From Phascolarctos cinereus (taxonomy: Eukaryota > Chordata > Mammalia > Diprotodontia > Phascolarctidae): a DNA stretch of 64,000 bases. A program made the translations under genes and the position numbers. This document shows, one piece after another, positions 1 to 11,437 of this stretch; within the stretch, counting starts at the first letter, position 1, and every line of letters begins with the position of its first letter. The notes beneath the pieces were generated by a model, which was given only the letters and a program-made list of their open reading frames with translations, was not told where the DNA came from and made no database searches. The stretch covers positions 124,001-188,000 of the forward strand of contig NW_018344339.1 in the NCBI RefSeq assembly GCF_002099425.1, written 5' to 3'.

Positions 1-319
1 AAGACTACATGGGACATCTGGGACTCCAGGTGAAATGTGTGGGTTAAGTGAACATTAGATTGGGTTACCAGGTTACGGGGAGACTTGATATTGTTTAATA
101 TTGATGATCATTATTATATTACTTTGGTCTTTTGTTTCATGGTGTTTATGTTTACTGAGTTTTCTTGAGGACTTTGGTGATATGTAAATTTCCCCTCTCA
201 AATTAGTACATAGTGAGCTCTCTAAATCTGGAATGCCTATTTAACAAAGTTTGTCTTCTTAAGGGGTATGTGAGATTATGACTCTAACTTGTTTCAACTT
301 TTATTTGTTTTATTTTTAA
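1..319. other. Unassigned non-coding DNA
   Basis: No open frame of note and no repeat family I recognise. The sequence is AT-rich and looks like ordinary single-copy intergenic or intronic DNA. Confidence 0.4.
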
Positions 320-520
320 TGTAAACAGCATTTTCTTTTTTCCAATTATACATTGATAGTTTTCAAGATTCATTTTTTATAAGATTTTGAGTTATACAAT
401 TTTCTCCCTCCCTATTTCCCCTCCCCCTTCCCAAGATAGCAAGTAATCTGATACAGGTTATACATGTGCAATCATGTTAAACATATTTCCAGATGTGAAA
501 GAAGAAGCAGATTTGTCCAA
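320..520 (-). mobile_element. L1 LINE, 3'-end fragment
   Basis: Read on the minus strand this is the terminal 3' UTR of a marsupial-type L1. It shows the pyrimidine-rich CCCTCC/CCCCTCCCCC block next to a stretch equivalent to GAGTT..TTTCTCCC, then the AATCTGATA..GGTTATACATG segment. A related copy lies at 20170-20570. It is 5'-truncated and non-coding. Confidence 0.7.
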
Positions 521-859
521 CTTTTATGACATTGAAGGAAACATGGGATTATGAATTTGTAATATTCATGTTCACATTACATTTGTTTCCTGTTTATAGC
601 ACTACTGCTTACTTGAATTGATTTGAAATGAACAGCATAGATTAAGATGATGCAGTAGAAGAACAATATAAATCTGATTATGGTGCTGCACAATGTGTAT
701 GGTTAGCACCAAAAGGGGGAAATTATCAAAATTTATGCTGACTTAATGGCCCCACTATTGCAGTCCTGCTTATCTTCTGGGTACATATCTGCTAGTTAGC
801 ATACACTATTAATCGGTATTTTGGGAGAGGTGTCAGCTAGTCTATGCATGTACTTTTGT
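521..859. other. Unassigned non-coding DNA
   Basis: Spacer between two L1 tail fragments. I see no gene, repeat family or regulatory motif that I can support. Confidence 0.4.
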
Positions 860-1260
860 CAAAAGCACATTTTATTTTTTTCTCAATTACATGTAAGACA
901 ATTTTTAGTATTGGTTTTTTAAAAACAAATTTTCAGTTTCAAATTCCTTCCCTCCCATTCCCCTGCCCTGAGAAGACAAGCACTTTGATATTGATTATAT
1001 ATGCGCAATCTTGCAAAACATTCCCATATTAGCCATGTTGCAAAAGAGAACACAGACAAAAAACCTCAAGAAACATAAAAAATGTAAAAAAAAAGTATGC
1101 TTTGAACTATATTCAGATTCCATCAGTTCTTAGCATTTTTCTTTACAGGTCCTTTGAATTGTCTTGGATCATTGTATTGCTCACACTGTGTACAATGTTC
1201 TCCTGGTTCTGCTCATTTCAATTTGCATCAGTTCATATAAGTGCTTACTGTTATAAAACT
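860..1260 (-). mobile_element. L1 LINE, 3'-end fragment
   Basis: Antisense L1 tail. It runs from the terminal TCAATTACATGTAA segment, through a CCTTCCCTCCCATTC block and a GTATGCTTTGAACTATATTC segment, to the GTACAATGTTCTCCTGGTTC segment. The same blocks in the same order occur in the L1 tails at 7.86-8.2 kb and 59.0-59.2 kb. The copy is 5'-truncated and non-coding. Confidence 0.8.
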
Positions 1261-1555
1261 TGACAGCCATCAAGCCAAACGCTTTCCTTACAGAATATTT
1301 AAAGTGTGAATGAAGGAGGTGGATGTCAAAACCATTAAAAAATAGGAGATATTTTCTTCAATAAGCTAAAGTGAAAGCTGTGCTAAAGAGAGAGAATATA
1401 TGCTATTGTCATAACCTTTCAGTGTATATGAGTCCTGATTTCAACCTTAGACCTATTTTGTTTTTCTTAGGAGCCTGGTGATAGCCGAGGTGAGGGCTTT
1501 CCTCACTGTGAAGGAAGTAGTAACTTTAGCCAGTGGGCACCTAATGGAGAACAGC
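1261..1555. other. Unassigned non-coding DNA
   Basis: No repeat family or coding signal recognised. The interval ends at the target duplication of the SINE that follows. Confidence 0.35.
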
Positions 1556-1570
1556 AGTATCCTCACTAGT

Positions 1571-1714
1571 TTTTTTTTTTTTTGTGAGGCAATTGGGGTT
1601 AAGTGACTTGCCCAGAGTCACATGGCTAGTGCTACGTTTCTGAGGCTGATTTGAACTCAGGTTCCCCTGACTCTGGGGCCAGTGCTTTATCCACTGTGCC
1701 ACCTAGCTGCCCCT
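1571..1714 (-). mobile_element. Short tRNA-derived SINE (WSINE1-like)
   Basis: Minus-strand SINE: the poly-T that begins the plus-strand copy is its poly-A tail, and GGGGCAGCTAGGTGG is its 5' head. The head carries a pol III A box (TGGCACAGTGG) and a B-box-like GTTCAAATCA. It has no RTE-derived tail, unlike Mar1. Flanking direct repeats are agtatcctcactagt (1556-1570) and agtgtcctcactagt (1715-1729), 14 of 15 identical, which indicates a fairly recent L1-type insertion. The family name is from memory. Confidence 0.88.
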
Positions 1715-1729
1715 AGTGTCCTCACTAGT

Positions 1730-2729
1730 TGTCTAGCTGAAAGCTTAGCCTGGTGTTGGTGGTGGCTGTGGCTATGGGATAGATAGATCACATGCCTGAG
1801 CTTTACCAATACTTTAGCTAGCTGGTTAGTTATTATTGCTTAGAGCTAGAGGGCTCCTGATTTTGCTCAGACACTTATTCTGGTGGCTAGATAAATGATG
1901 CAGCAGAATTTGTATCCAGGTCTTCTGACTTCAGAAATACCCTTATTGCTTTATTTCTTTACTATTTTTAAGGCATGTGTGCTTTGCAATTTTCCTTTTT
2001 TGTGGTATAATGTTTGGCATCCATTTCTATGACAGTACATAGGGTTGGAGAGTCAATGTTCAAGAGGCTTAGTCATCTCAGAAGGGGAATAAGCTAGCAA
2101 TTCGGACAAGGATCTATTAAATGGTAGTAAATATCTTTTTTTTTTTTGTCATTCAATCATCTAGTATTTAGTTATGGCCAACTGAGATCTGAGAAATAGT
2201 AGGCTGCAGAGAGCAGAGCAATTTTCTATAGATGGCCTATGACAGTAATACTTCTATGAAGAGTTCTACCTTTATTTCAAGAGTAACTATAGGCAAAGAA
2301 ATAAGAAGAAAGGTTATTTTGGGGAAGTGGAGCAAGGATACAACTGGGTCCCTGGAATTTGTACTCCCAAAGTAGTGGCAAATGTAACCTGGAAATGTGA
2401 TTTGGTGACATATGTGATTATGTGAGTATATACCCAAACATGCTGGAACTTAGTTCCTTGGCTTGGTTAAATAATGGGGAGACCATTAAGCCAAAGCCCC
2501 CTCTTCCAGGCCATAGGACAAACAGTTCTCTGAGCTTGTTGCAGAAGTAGAGCCTAAAATAATTTAAAGAAAATGAGAAAGATTGATATAATGCTGACTT
2601 AAGATCCATTCCTTTGGCAGGGCAGGAGAAACCTAGAAGAGATTTTGGAGTATTTTATCATTGTAGAAAAATATCTTATCTTCTTATTTCAGATTTTATA
2701 TCCAGGTTTCAGAAGAGCTACATACCAAA
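1730..2729. other. Unassigned non-coding DNA
   Basis: About 1 kb without a recognised repeat or coding signal. The short open frames here have no domain features. Confidence 0.35.
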
Positions 2730-3000
2730 AATTTATTAAGCAAAGTATTGTTCCAGAACCTGGAGGAGACATAATATTGATACCATATGGGCCCTGCTGT
2801 CATGGAGCTTACAACTAGGAGAAGGCAGTGTGGTGTAGCAGAAAGAACGTTAGATTTTTAGTAGGTTCAAATTCCAGATATGCTACTTAACTGTAAAACC
2901 TTAGTCAGCTATTTTAATGTCTCTGAGTTAACCTCATCTATCAAATGAGGGATTTAGGCTGAATTCTCAATTCTTATTGCCTTAGGCTACAATAGCAGGG
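2730..3000 (+). mobile_element. Degraded MIR-type SINE with flanking old repeat
   Basis: The 2830-2990 part follows the MIR layout on the plus strand: GTGTGGTGTAGCAGAAAG head, a GGTTCAAATTCC B-box-like site, then a C/T-rich stretch ending TCATCTATCAAATGAGG. The 2730-2820 part resembles an old dispersed repeat (ATTTATTAAG...GGAGCTTACAA) also seen near 7.0, 44.0 and 50.3 kb. Both are heavily diverged. Confidence 0.6.
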
Positions 3001-3059
3001 TTTATGGAAAACCAGTTGTTTTCTAACTTGGCTTTTTAATCAGTTAACAGGAAGAGATG

Positions 3060-3240
3060 TCTCTCAGAATTTACAAAATTTAGAGTTGGAAGGGAACAAA
3101 TGAATAGTTTAATTAGTCCAACTTATTTTGAGATTGAAAAATTTAACTTTATGACTTGCTCCTGTTCCCCTCTATAATAAGTGGTAGAAGTACTATTCAA
3201 AGCCATTTCTTATGATGCTACCTCTAGCATCCTTTTTATT
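3060..3240 (-). mobile_element. Degraded MIR-like SINE, antisense
   Basis: A weak match to the reverse complement of a MIR variant: a TTAGAGTTGGAAGGGAAC start, a TTATTTTGAGATTGAAAAA block where MIR has the TTTTACAGATGAGGAAACT block, and a GACTTGCTC segment. Divergence is high and the edges are approximate. Confidence 0.4.
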
Positions 3241-3274
3241 GCAATGCAATAAAATAGCAACATATGAGCTCTAG

Positions 3275-3510
3275 ATGATGTAATGGATAGGCACTAGATG
3301 CAGTGTGGCATGGTAGATAGTATCCTGGATATAGAATCAAGAAAGCTTGTGTCCAAATCTAATCTCTGACATTTATTAGCTGTGCAAATAAGTCACAACT
3401 TCTCTTAATCTCATTTTCCTACTTGGCAAAATAGGGTAGACAATATGTATAGTGCATTTCTTGCATGATAATTGTGAGGATCAAATGAAAATGTATGTAA
3501 AATCCTTTGT
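3275..3510 (+). mobile_element. MIR/THER1-type SINE
   Basis: Plus-strand copy with an AGTGTGGCATGGTAGATAG head, the TGACATTTATTAGCTGTGCAA core, and the ATTGTGAGGATCAAATGAAA block near the 3' end. It is an ancient, diverged non-coding copy, back to back with an inverted copy just downstream. Confidence 0.75.
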
Positions 3511-3534
3511 AAACTTGAATAGCTACATAAGGGA

Positions 3535-3785
3535 ACAAACATTTATTAAATACCTGTTATGTTCCAGACACTGTGGAAAGTGCTTTACAAATAATATCTC
3601 ATTTGAGCTTTATAACAGGTCTTGGAATTGGGTGCTATTATTATCCCCATTTTACGGTTGAAGAAACAGGTAGACAAGTTTTATGACTTGTCTGGGGTAA
3701 CACAGCTAGGAAGTGTCTGAAGCTGGATTTGAACTCAGGTCTTTCTGACATCAGGCACTCCATCCATTGTGCCACTTAGCTGTTT
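3535..3785 (-). mobile_element. MIR/THER1-type SINE
   Basis: Reverse-complement MIR. It reads ACATTTATTAAATACCTG, then TTATTATCCCCATTTTACGG, ACAGCTAGGAAGTGTCTGAA, GGATTTGAACTCAGG, and ends in the tRNA-like GTGCCACTTAGCTG head. With the plus-strand copy at 3275 it forms an inverted SINE pair. Confidence 0.8.
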
Positions 3786-4018
3786 CTAAATGTTAGTTGT
3801 TGTTATTAGTATAAAATATCTTTCTGAGTTACTCCAAATATGAGAAGTGAGGCTGATAATAAATGAGGAGCTTAATAATACATAATTATACAAAAGAGAA
3901 TCACTTTATGAATGCTTGTTGATTATGTGATTGATACCCTGAAATACTAGATGCTCTCCAAGACATCTGGTTGTTTATACAGAGCTCATAGACTTAGGGC
4001 AAAAGAGTCATTTAATCA

Positions 4019-4449
4019 ATTAGTCTACAAACATTTCCAAAGTACCTTCTGTGAGCCAGGCACTGTGTTAAATAAGCACTGGGAACTGAAGTATGCTAGA
4101 TTTGAAACTGACCTTCTTTCCCCCAGTTTGATGTCCAGAAATACAAGATTTCTTTTTACTCAGTCAAACATGATTATAACCCAATGGGCCCTTAGAATTT
4201 ACCTGAAAAGTAAAAGTAAAATAAATGCAACAGTATACAAAGACCTATTGAAAAATTGGTTTAAGTGGAAGGAACTCTGGTCTGTTACTCAGGAGGCCTG
4301 GATTGTGGTCTTTCCTCTGCCACTGACTTTCTATGTGACCTTGCCCATGTAATTTAACCTTCTCTGGGCATCAGTTTTCTTACTTGTAAAATAAAGAGTT
4401 TTGGACTAGATGAACTCCAAGAGCCCTTCTGGGTTGATATTCTCTGATT
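4019..4449 (+). mobile_element. Old repeat fragment plus MIR-type SINE
   Basis: 4019-4110 matches the start of an old dispersed repeat (ACAAACATTTCCAAAGTACC...AGGCACTGTGTTAAATAAGC). 4255-4449 is a MIR-like SINE: TGCCACTGACTTTCTATGTG core, GCATCAGTTTTCTTACTTG, then a GGACTAGATGAACTCCAAG tail of the type found on MIR3/L3-linked repeats. A 133-codon open frame crosses these pieces and is not credible as a gene. Confidence 0.65.
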
Positions 4450-6214
4450 CCACATGTGAGAAAATCTTTCTGCACTTCAGTTTTTCTCACTGTACAATGG
4501 GGAGAACAACTATTTTTCTCTCTGCCTACCTTTCAGAGATGTCAGGAGGAGAGATCAGATAATATACTTAAAAACACTTTGAGCTCTGTTATTGCTCTAA
4601 TGCAGCAATTTTTACTGTGTATACTATCCTTTATTTTCCTGTGAACGTGATCATGAAATAACAGGTAATAATTTTCCACAGATTCTAAAACTTTTACACA
4701 GAAAAAGGAAGATTCTTTTCATTATTAAATTTGTGATTCTAGAGGAAAAAAAAGCCTTCCTCCCAAGTTGCCCAGGGAAAATATTTTTGAGATAGAGAAT
4801 AGGTAAAATTAAGCACTAAGCCTTATTTCTTTTTTCTCTCCACTTGAAAGAAAAAACAGTGTTTTCATTATAAAATTTTAAAGGAAAAATATGAAAATAC
4901 ACACAAACACAGATCAGATGAAAAATTATTTCTTAGAAATTTGGGGGAATCATGACACCAGATGATTGATGACGAAGCATACTATCTACTATCTAACAGA
5001 GAAGTGAAAGCTGACATCAAAGATTGTTATACACACTTTGGGCATGGCCAATATGTGGATTTCTTTTTTCTTAAACATTTTTTTAAAATGAGGATAGTGT
5101 AGGTATTTGGGAGAGAGAGTATGTCTAGTGATAGAGAAGGAAAAAAATTAAAAAAGAGAATTATTGTAGCTTTTTTAATGCAAGGAGAACAGAAAAGAGA
5201 TTCAGAAAGAAGCACAGACATAAGGACAGTTTTGAAACTTGAATGTTGAATTTATTTTAGTCTTTTTAAAATATAAATTGTATATAATTGTGATGTATGA
5301 TTTAAGTACAATTCTCTTTTTCTATTCCTCTGTGTATGTGGCAATGCTCATGTCTCTTGATTTGTTAAATTCAGGATAACAAAAAAAAAGAATAAAAGAA
5401 ACAAAATTTAAATGTATGCTCAATTTCTAGAGTAAGAATATAACAAATGAATAATCAATTTATTATGTTCCTATACATCTTCCTGTTTTCAATGTTAGTG
5501 TATTTGGCTAAAAAGTTATTCAAAATTACAACAAGAATAACATTGGGGAAATCTTGCTATTGGCAGGATTGGTAATAAACTTTATTTGGGAAAAATCTAT
5601 GAGTAGGAATGGCCCATATCTGTGTACTTGTAGAGGCAGTTACAGTTATTTTGAGGCCATCAGTTGGGGGTTGGTTTCTTGGAAAGGTGGGTAGCCACCC
5701 ACGTAGAAGACAGCAAGATTGCCAGTGCCTTACCAATAAAACAGATCAGTGTAGCCCTAACTAGCTTTCACTCCTCCCAAACTCCCAACAAAATAAACAT
5801 TGAAGAGAATTGATCTGTTTACAGAGACAACTTTAAAGTATAAGGAACCATTCTTGACTCATCTCATACAATATTCTCATCAAACTTATTTCAGCTTCTG
5901 TCACTGTATTGTAAGATAAAACAAAAACAAAAAGTAAATGGTAACATTGACCGTTGAAGACAACTTAGACCCGACAACTTGGTTTCAAACTGACTTTATG
6001 TAAAAAGCAGTAGCCCTGTACAACCAGATTCTTTATATACACAAATCGATTTGGATAAATTCCATTTGCTGCCCCCACTACAACCCCCAAAGCAAACAAC
6101 ACAATTAAAGTCAACTAAAAAACTAAACAAAAAGAAAACACCAATACTTTTTTTTTTTTGTAGTTTATCTGATGCTAAATTCATGTTTTGACTGAATTTT
6201 TAACATTCTGGGTA
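4450..6214. other. Unassigned non-coding DNA
   Basis: About 1.8 kb of AT-rich sequence without a recognised repeat. Open frames are short and carry no domain signal. Near 5686-5701 there is a small perfect hairpin (GTGGGT-AGCC-ACCCAC) of unknown meaning. Confidence 0.4.
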
Positions 6215-7005
6215 TTTTCTTTTTTACACTATTACAAAACCCCAGAACCTCAGAGTCAGAAAGGATTTTAGAGGCTATGTAGTCCTACCTATCCCTGAAT
6301 AAGAATCTGCTAGATCCCAGCAACTGGCCTTTGCTTGAAGACCTACAATGAAGGGCTACCTACTACCTTTATGGCAAATCTTTTTCATTTTTGAATGGCT
6401 TTCATCCTATCAGTCCTAAACTTGCTTCTTTACAACTTCAATATAGTGTTTCTTGTTCTACCTTCTAGGGACAGGTAGAAAAGTCTAATCCATCAGTTCA
6501 TATTTCATGTGACAATTCTTTACATAATTGGAGGCATCTGCCATTCCACCTGAGTCTTATCTTCTCCAGCCTAAACATATTCAGTTCTTTCCACTGATAC
6601 TCAAATGACATGAACTTAAGTCCCTTTACCATACAATTGCCCTCCTTTGGAAACTCCAGCTAATCAAGCTGTTTCTTAAAACGTATTGACCAAAACTAAA
6701 CATAATACTTCAGATGAGATCTGACTAGGGATGAGTACAAAGGACTATCACCTCCTTATTCCTGGAAGCCATGGCTCTCTTAATACATAAAAACATTTTT
6801 TAACTTTCATATTACACTTATGCCTTATATTATGCTTGAAGTTTACTAAAATCTCCCAAATCTTTTTCACGTAACTCAAACTCTGCAATCTTGTGAAGCT
6901 GATTTTTTTAACCTAAGTGTATCACTTTAAGACTACATTTTATTGCAATTTGTCCATCATGATAGCTGGTGAAATTTTTATTTTTTTAGATCTTGATTCT
7001 AAATC
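6215..7005 (-). mobile_element. CR1/L3 LINE, 3' portion
   Basis: The reverse complement gives the CR1/L3 order: an RT C-terminal region (GATGAGATCTGACTAGGG matches the VRPHLEYC-type segment in antisense), then a GTTTAGGCTGGAGAAGATAA-like block, and a 3' end with ..CCTTTCTGACTCTGAGGTTC. The copy at 40090-40960 has the same blocks in sense orientation, so the two support each other. It is old, 5'-truncated, and has no intact frame. Confidence 0.82.
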
Positions 7006-7007
7006 TA

Positions 7008-7180
7008 GAATGTCAACAAGCATTTATTATGTGCCAGCTGTGTGCTAGACACTAAGCTAAATGTTGGGCATACAGAGAAAGGCAAAAACAGCTCTTCCCT
7101 CAAGGAGCTCAGAATTAAATGGGGGAGACAACATGCAAATAACTATTTACAAATAAGATATATACAAGAAGTGTTAGCTC
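7008..7180 (+). repeat. Old mammalian dispersed repeat, family not assigned
   Basis: It starts CATTTATTATGTGCCAGC, continues through GGGCATACAGAGAAAGGCAA and CTCAAGGAGCTCAGAATTAA, and ends GGGGGAGACAACATGCAAAT. The same start recurs at 2730, 4019, 43965 and 50265, so it is a repeat family, but I cannot name it with confidence. Confidence 0.6.
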
Positions 7181-7860
7181 TTAAAGAATTATGTTATTTG
7201 AAAATTTGAGAAGCTTGCTAGCAATATCATTCCATTAAATTGTATGCTGGAGTCATTTCTAACTGGCTTGTTAAGTTTTGAGTATGAGCATTTATACTTT
7301 AGAAATCTATAAATCCAGGATTGATTTATTGTCTTATTAATTGTCTAGAGTTGAGAATGTGTTAGTAATGCAGATTAAACTTAAAAGTTTGTGTTCCTAC
7401 ATTTCCCTACTCCTCAGCTTGGTTGTTAAATATTTACCACAAACTCTCCATATTGCTCTAAAAAATGTTGCTTGAGCCAGCAGCCATGCGGTAGAAGGCT
7501 TATGGAAATAAGTCACCATCACTGCAGATTTCAGAACAGTATGATAATGATGATAATAAAATGACAGCAACAAAAACAACAATAATTGGCATTGATTTAG
7601 CACTTTAAGTTTTGCCAAGTACTTTACATCCATTACCTCACTTAGGGTAACCCCTCAGTGTTTTAAAGTGAATCAAAGAAAAGTTCTAGTGCTCTCCATT
7701 AGTGTCCTTTTCCAAATTGATATCAAACTAAATGACTACTCTGTAAATCTAGTTAATCAACCCGTTTCAAATAGATCTAAATATGTTGTTATCTAGTCCA
7801 TACTTTTTAATCTTGATGAAATCGCAGCATGAGAAACTTTCTCGAAAATTAACTAAAATC
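7181..7860. other. Mostly unassigned DNA with a MIR 3'-end scrap
   Basis: Only 7570-7660 looks repetitive: TTGATTTAGCACTTTAAG..ACTTTACATCCATTACCTCA resembles the antisense 3' end of MIR. The rest shows no recognised family. The interval ends at the 3' edge of a long antisense L1. Confidence 0.4.
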
Positions 7861-7861
7861 T

Positions 7862-9210
7862 CTTAAAATTATTTATAACATTTATTTAAAAAAGATTTTG
7901 AGTTCTAAATTCTTTCCTCCCTAGCACCCCACCTCATCTATTGAGAAGGAAAGAAATACTATATCAATTATGCATGTGAAACCATGTAAAACATTTCCAT
8001 ATTAGCCATGGTAAAAAAAAAAGCAAGAAAAATAAAGAAAGTGAAAAAAAATTATGCTTCAATTTGCATTATCAGTCTATCAGAATTGTCTTGGGTCGTT
8101 GTATTGCTATAAATAGCTGTCGTTCATAGTTCATCATTTTACAATATTGCTGTTACTGTGTACAAAGCTGTCCTGGTTCTGGTCATTTCACTTTGCATCA
8201 ATACTTCCCAGATTTTTTTCTGAAAGCATCCTGTTTGTTATTTCTTATAACATAATGGTATTCTATCACAATCATATACCACAACTTATTAAGCCATTTC
8301 CCAGTTGTGCATCCCCTCAACTTCTAATAATAGCCACAAGAAGAGTTGCTATAAATATTTTTGTATGTGTAGGTCCTTTTCCTTTTCCTTTGATCTCTTT
8401 GGGATACAGACCTGGCAGTGGCATTGCTGGGTTAAAGTTTTATAGTCCATTAGGCATAGCTACAAATTATTCTCCAGAATGACTGGATCAGTTCAAAACT
8501 CTACAGACATTGTGTTAGTGTCTCAATTTTTCCACATTGCCTCTAACATCTGCCATTTCCCTTTTCTGTCATATTAGTCAATCTGATAGGTGTGAGGTCA
8601 TACCTCAGAGCTGTTTTAATTGGCACTTCTCTAATCAATATTGATTTTTTCATATAAAAAACTTGGATTTCTTTTTCTGAAAACTGACTGTTCATATCCA
8701 TTTATCCTTTATCAATTGGGGAATGACTCGAGCATTTTTATAACTTTGACTCAATTTTCCATATATTTGAGAAATTACATCTTTATCAGAGAAATTTGCC
8801 AAAAAATCCCCCTGCTCTATTTTAACTGCTTTCCTTCTAATCATGGTGGCACTGGTTTTGTTTGTGTGACCTTTTGAATTTAATATAATCAAAATTATTG
8901 ATTTTACTTCCTGTGATCCTCTTTATCTATTATTTGGTCATATATTCTTCCCTTATCCATAGATCTGACAGGTAAAACTTACCATACTCTCCTAATTTTT
9001 CTTATGATATCACCCTTTATGTCTAAATCATGTACCCATTTTGACCTTCTCTTGATATATAGTATGGGTAGTTGGTCTATACCTAATTTTTGCCAAACTG
9101 CTTTCCATTTTTCCCAGAAATTTTTGTCAAATAGTGAGTTATTTTACCCAAAACTTGGATCTTTGGGTTTGTCAAATGCTATATTACTATGGCCATTTAC
9201 TACTGTGTAT
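7862..9210 (-). mobile_element. L1 LINE copy A, 3' segment (left of the RTE insertion)
   Basis: This is the 3' UTR and ORF2 C-terminus of a long antisense L1. On the minus strand the frame contains a WYMI-MEYYCAIRN-like stretch, matching the human L1 ORF2p C-terminal KMWHIYTMEYYAAIKN segment, followed by the 3' UTR pyrimidine block in antisense. The element resumes at 11438 after an RTE insertion. With both parts, and without the SINE, it is about 6.5 kb, close to full length for L1. The frame is broken many times, so this is a dead copy. I see no clear poly-A or target duplication at the left edge. Confidence 0.88.
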
Positions 9211-10209
9211 AGAAGGACTTGTGTAGCTCAATGAAATGAACTATGCTGTGCAGGGTTACCCAAGATGGACAGGTCATAGTTTGACTTAAATAACATCCGT
9301 AAAGAATATGAAGTGGAAATGATGAATAGATTTAAGGGACTGGATCTGAGAGACAGAGTACCAGAAGAACTATGGACAGAGTTTCACAATATTGTATAAG
9401 AGGCAGCGACAAAAGACATTTAAAAGAAAAAGAAGAGCAAGAAAACAAAATGGCTGTCTAATGACACTTTACAAATAGTTGGGGAAAGAAGGAAAGTAAA
9501 AGGTCAAGGACAAAGGGGAAGATATACCCAATTGGATGTAGAATTCCAGAGAACAGCAAGGAGATATAAGGTTTTCTTAAATGAGCAATGAAAAAATAGA
9601 AGAGAATAATAGAATGGGAGAGACAGAAAATTTTTTCAAGAAAATTAGAGATATCAAGGGAGCATTTTGTGCAAAAATGGTCATGATAAAAGATAAAAAA
9701 AGATAGAGACTTAACAGAAGTAGCAATGACTAAGAAAGATGGCAAGAATGTAAATAAGAATTATACTAGAGAGCTCTTAATACCACCAATAACAATGATA
9801 GTGCGGTTATTGATTTAGAGCCAGACATCCTGGAAAATGAAGTCAAGTGGACCTCAGGGAAGCATAGCTAAGAATAGAGGCTAGTGGATGCACTCAATAT
9901 GCCAGCAAATTTGGAAAACTCAACAGTTGCCACTGGATTGGAAATGATCATCAATTTATGTCCCAATCCTAAAGATGGCAATGTCAAAGAATGTTCAAAT
10001 TACCAAACAATTGCACTCATTTCACACACCAGTAAGGTTATGCTTAAGATTATGCAAGTGGGGCTTCAATAATATGTGAACTAAGAATTACCAGACAAAC
10101 TAGCTGGTTCTCAAAGAGGCAGAGGAACTAGAGATCAAATTGCCAACATTCACTGGGTTATGGAAAAAGCAAGGGAGTTGCAGAAAAAAACTACTTCTGC
10201 TTCATTGAC

Positions 10210-10610
10210 TGCACTAAAGCCTCTGACTGTGTTGATTACCACAAAATGTGGCAAGTCCTCAAAGAGATGGGAGCACCAGATCATCTTGTTTCCTGAGGAA
10301 CCTGTATGCAGGCCAAGAAGCAACAGCTAGAACTGGACATGGAACAACTGATTGGTTTAAGATTGGAAACGAAGTTTGACAAAGCTGTTTATTTAACTTG
10401 TATGAAGAGTACATAATGCTAAATGCCAGGTTGGATGAATCAAAAACTGGAATTAAGGTTGCCAGTAGAAATATCAACAAACTCAGATAAGCAGATGGTA
10501 TCACTCTGACGGCTGAAAGTGAAGAAGAATTAAGAAGCCTCTTAGAGGAGAGTATAAAAGCTAGCTTGAAGCTTAACATAAAAAAAAATAACACTAAGAT
10601 CATGGCAACT
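10210..10610 (+). pseudogene. RTE reverse-transcriptase core remnant
   Basis: The best-preserved coding part of the RTE element. GHGTTDWFKIG corresponds to the segment just before the RQG block of RTE RTs. FNLYEEYIMLNARLDE and KVASRNINKL lead to the catalytic box, here stop-ADGITL where YADD-TTL is expected, and then AESEEELRSLLEESIKASLK. Reading continues only by tolerating stops and frame changes, so no functional enzyme is made. Confidence 0.85.
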
Positions 10611-11129
10611 GGTCACATAGCAGAGGAAGAATAAATGGAAACAATGCCAGATTTTATATTCTTGATCACTGCAGATGGTGACTACAATTAGGAAATTAAA
10701 AGATGCTGGAAGGAAAGCTATGGTAAATCTGACAGCATATTAAGAAACAGAGACATTGCTTCCAGTAGCAACATATAGTTGGGAGAATTGGATTATTAGG
10801 AAAACTGAGGACCACAGAATTGACACTTTTGAATTGTGATGTTGGAGAAGACTTTTGAGAGTCCCTATAATAGCAAGGAGATCAAATTAGTCAATACTTA
10901 AAAAAAATAAATTCAGAGTGGAAGATTAAAATGTTGAAGCTGAAGTTTAAAAACTCACCACATAATGACGAGACAGAACTCACTGGAAAAACCTCTAATG
11001 TGGGGAAAGATTGAAAGCAAAAGAAGAGGAGGATGACAGAGGATGAGAGATGGATAGATCATATCATGGAAGCAACAAACATGAACTTGGACAGACTTTG
11101 GGAGACAGTAGAGGATGGAAGGGCCTAGC

Positions 11130-11386
11130 ACATATATATATATCTATATATATATATAGATATCTATATCTATATATAGATATATCTATATATATAGATA
11201 TATAGATATATCTATATATAGATATAGATATATCTATATCTATAGATATATATATAGATATATCTATATATAGATATAGATATATCTATATCTATATATA
11301 GATATATCTATATATATATCTATAGATATAGATATATCTATATCTATATATAGATATCTATATATATATATAGATATAGTTGTGTT
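11130..11386. repeat. TATATC/GATATA palindromic microsatellite
   Basis: About 250 bp of only TA steps interrupted by single C or G, giving alternating ATATCTATATATAGATAT units that are their own reverse complement. It lies just before the last 50 bp of the RTE element, so it arose inside the RTE 3' UTR. Such tracts can form hairpins or cruciforms and are length-unstable. It also creates dozens of GATA motifs, whose binding in vivo is unknown. Confidence 0.95.
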
Positions 11387-11437
11387 CATGGGAACACAAA
11401 GAATTAGACATCATTGAATGACTGAACAACAACCACA

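Larger units (their letters stand above)
9211..11437 (+). mobile_element. RTE (BovB-like) LINE inserted into L1 copy A
   Basis: Plus-strand RTE-clade LINE, 5'-truncated and internally rearranged near its start. In translation it shows LRDRVPEELWTEFHN, LRNLYAGQEATARTGHGTTD followed by WFKIG, FNLYEEYIMLNARLDESKTG and AESEEELRSLLEES, the usual order of RTE reverse transcriptase blocks. The catalytic YADD is lost: near 10488 it reads stop-ADG. The 3' end (GAATGACTGAACAACAACC) follows a large A/T palindromic repeat. L1 sequence before and after is continuous, so this is a clean insertion. It is dead, with many stops. Confidence 0.9.

Noticed and set aside
3951-4352. 133-codon plus-strand open frame
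   Set aside because: It crosses an old repeat fragment and a MIR-type SINE, has no domain or signal, and its composition matches non-coding surroundings.
5686-5701. Perfect 6 bp stem hairpin as a terminator or regulatory site
   Set aside because: A short stem with no U-tract or context in eukaryotic intergenic DNA. Expected by chance in 64 kb.
8147-8482. 111-codon plus-strand open frame
   Set aside because: Antisense to the 3' part of L1 copy A. The same text recurs in copy B, so it is repeat-derived.
10259-10603. 114-codon minus-strand open frame
   Set aside because: It lies antisense to the RTE reverse-transcriptase core, which reads clearly on the plus strand.
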